Origin: Erythrobacter sp.
GTDB lineage: Bacteria > Pseudomonadota > Alphaproteobacteria > Sphingomonadales > Sphingomonadaceae
Reading direction: 5' to 3'
Assembly (NCBI GenBank): GCA_002695185.1
Contig: NZOF01000085.1
Location: 1-17,137, forward strand
DNA length: 17,137 bases
The notes under the pieces: generated by a model
Databases searched by the model: none
Seen by the model: the letters and a program-made list of their open reading frames with translations, nothing else
Told to the model about the DNA's origin: nothing
Part shown: in pieces, positions 13,907-17,137 of the stretch
How positions within the stretch are numbered: the stretch's first letter is position 1
Layout of the letters: each line of letters opens with the position of its first letter
Made by a program: the position numbers and the translations under genes

Positions 13907-14959
13907 GGCGTTGTTGCAAAAGTCTGACGACGAAGGATTCACTTCGCGAATCCATGGCGTTAGACGCGGAGCATGAGCAAGCCATCTCCCGCCCGCTATC
14001 GCACGACGAACTGGTCCAGCTACAACGCGTCGCTCAGGAAGCGGGGGTCTCTGCTCATCTGGATCGACAAGGACATGACCTGGCGCGCGCCGCGTGACGG
14101 TCGACCAGGACGTCCGGCGGTGTTTTCCGATGCGGCCATACAGTTCAGCTTGTCGATCAAAGTCCTGTTCAAGTTGCCGTTGCGCCAGACCGCCGGAATG
14201 GTGGCCAGCCTGCTGCGACTGGCCGGCCTGGACTGGCCCGTGCCGGACTTTTCCACGCTGTGCCGCAGGCAAAAGACCTTGGCCGTCCAAGTCCCGTATC
14301 GCCGTGCGGACGGCCCGCTGAACCTGCTGGTCGACAGCACCGGGATCAAGTTCCTCGGCGATGGCGAATGGCAGGCTCGCAAGCACGGCGTGCAAGGTCG
14401 GCGCCAATGGCGCAAGGTCCATCTGGCCATGGACCCGGCCACATCCGACATCCGAGCGGTGGAATTCACCCCCAGCCGCGACGGTGACAGCCCCGTGCTG
14501 CCCGACCTGCTCGGCCAGATCCCGGCAGGTGAGCAGATAGGCACGGTCACCGCCGACGGCGCCTACGATACACGCCGCTGCCACAAGGCCATCATCGAAC
14601 GCGACGCCGTTCCAATCATCCCGATACGAAAGAACGGACGTCTCTGGAAAGAAGACTGCCCGGCTGCACGCGCCCGCAACGACACCCTGCGCGCGACGCG
14701 ATACTACGGGCGGGCGTTCTGGAAACGCTGGACCGGATACCACGCCCGCAGCCGGATCGAGGCGAAGATGCGCTGCCTGAAATCCTTCGGCGAGCGTATC
14801 ATGGCAAGAGACCCCGACCGACAAACCGCCGAAATCCACATCCGCATCGCCCTCATGAACCGCTTCAACGCCCTCGGCACCGCCGAGATCGTCCGCGTGG
14901 CATGACGTCCGTGGGGTAAGGGGACGTCACGCCTCAGGCCGGGGTAATGCAACAACGCC
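13907..14959 (+). mobile_element. IS5-family (IS903 group) insertion sequence, complete
   Basis: A 1053-bp element with 12-bp terminal inverted repeats GGCGTTGTTGCA (13907-13918, and inverted at 14948-14959) and a single transposase gene, close to the 1057 bp of IS903. A hairpin GGATTC/GAATCC (13935-13940 and 13948-13953) precedes the gene, and TGACGTCC/GGACGTCA (14903-14910 and 14922-14929) surrounds its stop. The 9 bp on the left (TCTTGAAAT) and right (CCTCCAAGG) differ, so there is no target duplication, although this group normally makes one of 9 bp. It cuts the XRE gene on the right. Confidence 0.9.
13973..14905 (+). CDS. IS5/IS903-type DDE transposase
   Basis: A 310-residue transposase, the normal length for the IS903 group. 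It starts with the group-typical NWSSYNASLRKRGSLLIWID and GRPGRPAVFSDAAIQ. The catalytic triad is visible at Asp121 (LLVDSTGIKF), Asp195 (TADGAYD) and Glu263 (RSRIEAKM), followed by the usual LMNRFNALG ending. All motifs are intact and there is no frameshift, so the element may still be active. The stop codon lies in the stem of a hairpin that may end its transcript. Confidence 0.93.
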   Translation: MSKPSPARYRTTNWSSYNASLRKRGSLLIWIDKDMTWRAPRDGRPGRPAVFSDAAIQFSLSIKVLFKLPLRQTAGMVASLLRLAGLDWPVPDFSTLCRRQKTLAVQVPYRRADGPLNLLVDSTGIKFLGDGEWQARKHGVQGRRQWRKVHLAMDPATSDIRAVEFTPSRDGDSPVLPDLLGQIPAGEQIGTVTADGAYDTRRCHKAIIERDAVPIIPIRKNGRLWKEDCPAARARNDTLRATRYYGRAFWKRWTGYHARSRIEAKMRCLKSFGERIMARDPDRQTAEIHIRIALMNRFNALGTAEIVRVA

Positions 14960-15185
14960 CCTCCAAGGCATCGATGGAGAACAGTTCTATTTTGCCGCGT
15001 GTCAGATCGGAGACGCGGAGCTGGGTGACGCCCAGCCGCTTGGCTGCCTCGGTCTGGGACCAGCCCTCGGCCTTGATGCGGTTTTCGATGGCCTGCATCA
15101 GGGCAGACCGAACCTTCATGTTCTCGGCCTCTTCCGGGGTGTTTTCGATGGCGTCCCAGACGCTGGAGAACTGTTCGTTGCTCAT
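14934..15185 (-). pseudogene. XRE-family regulator, C-terminus replaced by the IS
   Basis: From ATG 15185 (preceded on its strand by GGAGGGG) the minus strand encodes MSNEQFSSVWDAIENTPEEAENMKVRSALMQAI and a clear XRE helix-turn-helix, WSQTEAAKRLGVTQLRVSDLTRGKIELFSIDALE. At the right end of the IS (14959) the frame passes into the insertion sequence and stops after GRCCITPA at 14934. Relatives of this compact XRE/HigA-like group normally have some 20-30 further residues, missing here and not found on the other side of the IS. The start lies 21 bp downstream of the repL-like stop, so it was in that gene's operon, as a regulator or an antitoxin. DNA binding may survive because the HTH is whole. 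Confidence 0.75.
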
Positions 15186-15203
15186 TCCGTGGCCCCTCCA
15201 CAT

Positions 15204-15788
15204 TTATTCGTCGTGGTCATCAAAGTCGCGCGGATCGCCCCGGCTTGTGTGCGGTAGATTAGGCTCCATGCCCGGGAAGCCGGGCTGAGAGATTGGTGGC
15301 AATCCGCTACCCGATGGTATTTGCATCTCTCCAATCCGGGGCAAGTGGTGCAGGGCAGCCTTGTCTGTTTCAATAGGTTCGGGTTGTTCGTCTTCGGCCA
15401 GCAGAACTTCCGCTTGTAGGCGAGCATAGCGCAGGCGGTCTCTGGCTTCAGTCCAAACCACACGGCTGTTGAGGACATAAGCGTTGACCGTGCCACTTGC
15501 GCCAATCTGCTGGATCTCGATCCAGTTTCCAGCTTCGAGGGTTTTTAGTGCGCGCTTCACGGTAGAGGCTGATGAACCCATCAGCTTGGCCAACACTTTG
15601 TGCGAGGCAACTACCGCATTCTGGTCACCGACGTTGGCTGCCAGAACATGGAGTAGCGCAGAGGCTGCAGGATGCTTCGTACCTAACCGCGCCCAAGCTT
15701 CATGTGCGGCGCGGTCAGTCTGCACGAAGTGCCCGCGTTGTTTTTTTGTGGGCAGCATTGCCCGCTCTACTGACCCCGGTTCATCCAT
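15204..15788 (-). CDS. RepL-like winged-helix replication initiator
   Basis: A 194-residue protein with a winged helix-turn-helix. The readable core is HPAASALLHVLAANVGDQNAVVASHKVLAKLMGSSASTVKRALKTLEAGNWIEIQQIG, then a wing (GTVNAYVLNSRVVW) and an acidic, Pro-rich tail likely to be disordered. It resembles RepL-like initiators of small plasmids, which bind the origin near their own gene; a pure transcription regulator is the alternative. ATG 15788 has GGGGTAGG as ribosome site, and that site is itself a copy of half the palindrome at 15938-15965. The XRE gene follows closely. This is a second replication gene in the window besides repA. Confidence 0.7.
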   Translation of the reverse strand: MDEPGSVERAMLPTKKQRGHFVQTDRAAHEAWARLGTKHPAASALLHVLAANVGDQNAVVASHKVLAKLMGSSASTVKRALKTLEAGNWIEIQQIGASGTVNAYVLNSRVVWTEARDRLRYARLQAEVLLAEDEQPEPIETDKAALHHLPRIGEMQIPSGSGLPPISQPGFPGMEPNLPHTSRGDPRDFDDHDE

Positions 15789-15847
15789 GACCTACCCCTA
15801 GCTCATCCATGATCAAATTTGGTCTAATCTAGCTCGATTATTAGACC
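15787..15847 (-). promoter_or_regulatory. promoter, dyad and start-site repeats of the repL-like gene
   Basis: The inverted repeat GGTCTAAT (15821-15828) with ATTAGACC (15840-15847) overlaps a possible minus-strand -10 box (TCTAAT, 15845-15840). A TTGAGT -35 lies 18 bp before it (15869-15864). TCATCCATGA is repeated at 15781-15790 and 15803-15812, which gives two ATG codons: the gene start at 15788 and one at 15810 that opens a 9-codon frame ending across the gene start (TGA at 15783-15781). Confidence 0.45.
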
Positions 15848-15915
15848 TATGTGCTCCAATTTCACTCAAATAGTACCGTTAAAATCCGATCATGTCTGCA
15901 CTAATATCGACCATA

Positions 15916-15965
15916 CCCAGGTCATAGCTGTGACCTGGGGGTAGGTCATAGCTATGACCTACCCC
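15916..15965. repeat. tandem long palindromes upstream of the repL-like gene
   Basis: 15916-15939 is a 24-bp palindrome with one mismatched pair, and 15938-15965 is a perfect 28-bp palindrome beginning GGGGTAGGTCATAG. Both share the 18-bp core AGGTCATAGCTRTGACCT, at 15919-15936 and 15943-15960, so the core repeats every 24 bp. A half copy (ATGACCTACCCC) lies at 15787-15798, on the gene start. This looks like a set of binding sites for the initiator or its repressor, possibly extruding as cruciforms. Confidence 0.85.
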
Positions 15966-16030
15966 ACCCTTGTAAGATACTGATAAATAATATTAAAAAT
16001 ATAGCGCTTTCTTATGATCTATAGGAGGGC

Positions 16031-16105
16031 AAAAAATCCACGCCCGTTCGATCGGGAGCGCGCCCCATAGCGCTGGCCGAGCGATCGAACGGGGGTGGAG
16101 TTTTT
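16031..16105. repeat. 75-bp stem-loop in the repL control region
   Basis: 16031-16054 pairs with 16082-16105: twelve bases perfectly (CCCGTTCGATCG with CGATCGAACGGG), a mismatch, five pairs (TCCAC/GTGGA), a mismatch, then five A-T pairs. The 27-nt loop contains its own AGCGC/GCGCT stem (16057-16061, 16070-16074). The T run on both strands makes it look like a two-way terminator, but it sits between divergent genes. It may instead be an origin hairpin or end a regulatory RNA. Confidence 0.75.
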
Positions 16106-16260
16106 GAACGACGCAGGCGACGAAGGAGCCTGCATCACAGCTATCGACTGGTTCGAACGTCTGAGCAAAGTTTATCATCACCGATAGCGCAACGCGCAGG
16201 GATGGGGTGGGTCAGGCAGGGAGGGGAAGGGATATCCACAAGCCTGAGTGCCGACGCAGA
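16106..16260. other. gene-free spacer
   Basis: No gene is seen here. It holds an inverted repeat GCTATCG (16140-16146) with CGATAGC (16182-16188), the palindrome GTTCGAAC (16151-16158) between them, and a G-rich stretch near 16199-16232. Together with 15789-16105 it forms the 500-bp control region between the repL-like gene and vapB. Confidence 0.4.
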
Positions 16261-16318
16261 TTGAAAACCTCCGCAGGATGATGTATATGTTAGTGCATAT
16301 ACAAAGCAACAGGAGGGG
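16261..16318 (+). promoter_or_regulatory. vapBC promoter, operator and ribosome site
   Basis: TTGAAA (16261-16266), a 17-bp spacer and TATATG (16284-16289) form a good sigma-70 promoter. The -10 box overlaps the inverted repeat TGTATATG (16282-16289) with CATATACA (16296-16303), a likely VapB/VapBC operator for autoregulation. AGGAGGGG (16311-16318) is a strong ribosome site for vapB. Confidence 0.75.
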
Positions 16319-16323
16319 CGATC

Positions 16324-16587
16324 ATGCCGCATCCGCAGCCAGTTTCAGAGCCTCGTGAAGCCAAGCTCTTCCGTAACAACAAGAGCCAAGCCGTCCGCAT
16401 TCCCGCAGACTTCGAGATGCCGGGGGATCGGGTGAACATCTATCGTGACGGGAACCGGCTTATCATCGAGCCGGTGCGCCGCAAGAGCCTGCTTGAAGTG
16501 CTGGCTGGGCTGGACCCGCTCGGGCCAGAGGATCAGTTTCCTGATGTGGACGAGACGCTTCTCCCGGCCAAGGAAATCGACCTTTGA
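16324..16587 (+). CDS. vapB: VapB-type antitoxin (AbrB fold)
   Basis: An 87-residue antitoxin. Residues 12-52 form the AbrB-type DNA-binding hairpin (EAKLFRNNKSQAVRIPADFEMPGDRVNIYRDGNRLIIEPV), and the C-terminal part (LLEVLAGLDPLGPEDQFPDVDETL) is the toxin-binding arm. It neutralises VapC and represses the operon through the dyad in the promoter. The strong ribosome site contrasts with the weak TTG start of the toxin, which favours excess antitoxin. Its stop overlaps the vapC start. Confidence 0.92.
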   Translation: MPHPQPVSEPREAKLFRNNKSQAVRIPADFEMPGDRVNIYRDGNRLIIEPVRRKSLLEVLAGLDPLGPEDQFPDVDETLLPAKEIDL

Positions 16588-16985
16588 CCCGCTACATGCT
16601 CGACACCAATATTGTCTCCGATCTGCTACGACATCCTGACGGCAATGCGGCAAAGCGGATTGGCGAGGTCGGGCCGGATGCGATCTGCGTGAGCATTATC
16701 ACGGCGGCTGAGCTACGCTATGGCTGTGCCAAGAAAGGGTCCGTGAAGCTCACAGCGCATATCGAAGCGATACTGGAAAGCGTACAGGTTATGGCGCTCG
16801 ATGCGCCTGCTGACGCAGAATATGGCGGTATTCGTGCCGAGCTTGAAGCCTCTGGCAAGCCCATTGGTCCGAACGATCTGTTGATCGCGGCCCATGCCTC
16901 CGCCGCTGGCGCAATCCTCGTGACGGACAACACGGGCGAGTTTTCCCGCGTTCGCGGCCTGCGGGTTGAAAACTGGATCAGGTAG
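16584..16985 (+). CDS. vapC: VapC-type PIN-domain toxin
   Basis: A 133-residue PIN-domain RNase, probably cutting tRNA or rRNA when free. The four acidic residues of the active site are present: Asp7 (MLDTNIVS), Glu43 (TAAELRYG), Asp98 (GPNDLLIAAHA) and Asp115 (VTDNTGEF). A TTG at 16584 overlaps the vapB TGA and restores the family N-terminus MTRYMLDTN; ATG 16596 is possible but would remove the first strand. An antitoxin gene of a different family follows after 2 nt. Confidence 0.93.
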   Translation: MTRYMLDTNIVSDLLRHPDGNAAKRIGEVGPDAICVSIITAAELRYGCAKKGSVKLTAHIEAILESVQVMALDAPADAEYGGIRAELEASGKPIGPNDLLIAAHASAAGAILVTDNTGEFSRVRGLRVENWIR

Positions 16986-16987
16986 CC

Positions 16988-17137
16988 ATGGCCATCGAAA
17001 CCAAACCATTCGACGCTGCTGAGCATCTCCGTGATCCAGAGAGTCGCGCGGAGTATTTGCGCGCTGCGATGGAAACTGGTGACGCCGACTTCATCGCCAA
17101 CGCTCGCGAGATCGTCGCGCGAGCAGCCGCTGCTGGC
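16988..17137 (+). CDS. HI1420-type addiction-module antitoxin, 5' part
   Basis: The first 50 codons are in the window; the gene continues beyond it. The start IETKPFDAAEHLRDPESRAEYLRAAMETGDADFIANAREIVARA is characteristic of the HI1420 family of antidote proteins, which carry an HTH and normally lie directly downstream of a RelE/ParE-like toxin gene. Here the gene upstream, only 2 nt away, is vapC instead, so its usual partner is missing or lies beyond the window. It probably shares the vapBC transcript. Confidence 0.75.
   Translation, partial: MAIETKPFDAAEHLRDPESRAEYLRAAMETGDADFIANAREIVARAAAAG

Noticed and set aside
13778..14839. Long minus-strand frame across the insertion sequence
   Set aside because: It is antisense to the intact DDE transposase and has no domain of its own.

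Overview
The window looks like a plasmid (or plasmid-derived island) from an alphaproteobacterium, most likely a Rhodobacteraceae-type host such as Paracoccus or Rhodobacter. The reasons are high-GC coding sequence, a cutF-cutO-cutG-like copper cluster of the kind known from Rhodobacter, an iteron-controlled RepA of the RPA type, and IS and toxin-antitoxin content typical of such replicons. The assignment is by protein recognition only.

Left part (1-8865): the window opens in the 3' end of a truncated IS3-family transposase, followed by a broken ynfA gene. From 602 rightwards everything is read on the + strand. A promoter with the 19-bp spacer and dyad of MerR-type metal regulators drives a Zn/Cd/Pb P1B-type ATPase. 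A small exported Cys- and Pro-rich CutF-like leader protein, a Tat-exported multicopper oxidase (CutO-like) and a DUF411 protein (CutG-like) follow. Next come two tiny membrane proteins, a DsbE/CcmG thioredoxin, a TlpA-like thioredoxin, an SCO-family protein, a four-helix membrane protein of unknown function and CcdA. Taken together this is a periplasmic metal-handling unit. The ATPase expels soft metals and the oxidase detoxifies Cu(I). CcdA brings reducing power across the membrane to DsbE/TlpA, and SCO and the DUF411 protein handle copper. No metal-responsive regulator gene is present.

Middle part (8866-11342): a stretch with no recognised gene but many inverted repeats precedes a serine recombinase. 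The recombinase is followed by a DUF433/DUF5615 toxin-antitoxin pair. After that comes a gene-free region with a 187-bp unit bounded by perfect 19-bp inverted repeats, and an AT-rich set of inverted repeats upstream of parA.

Right part (11343-17137): parA and a small partner gene converge on repA, whose upstream region carries five 19-bp iterons and a DnaA box (replication origin). An IS5/IS903-type insertion sequence without a target duplication separates this from a second replication module. That module has a RepL-like initiator, a truncated XRE gene cut by the IS, and a control region with large palindromes. A vapBC pair and the start of an HI1420-type antitoxin follow. Two replicons therefore seem to be joined at the IS.
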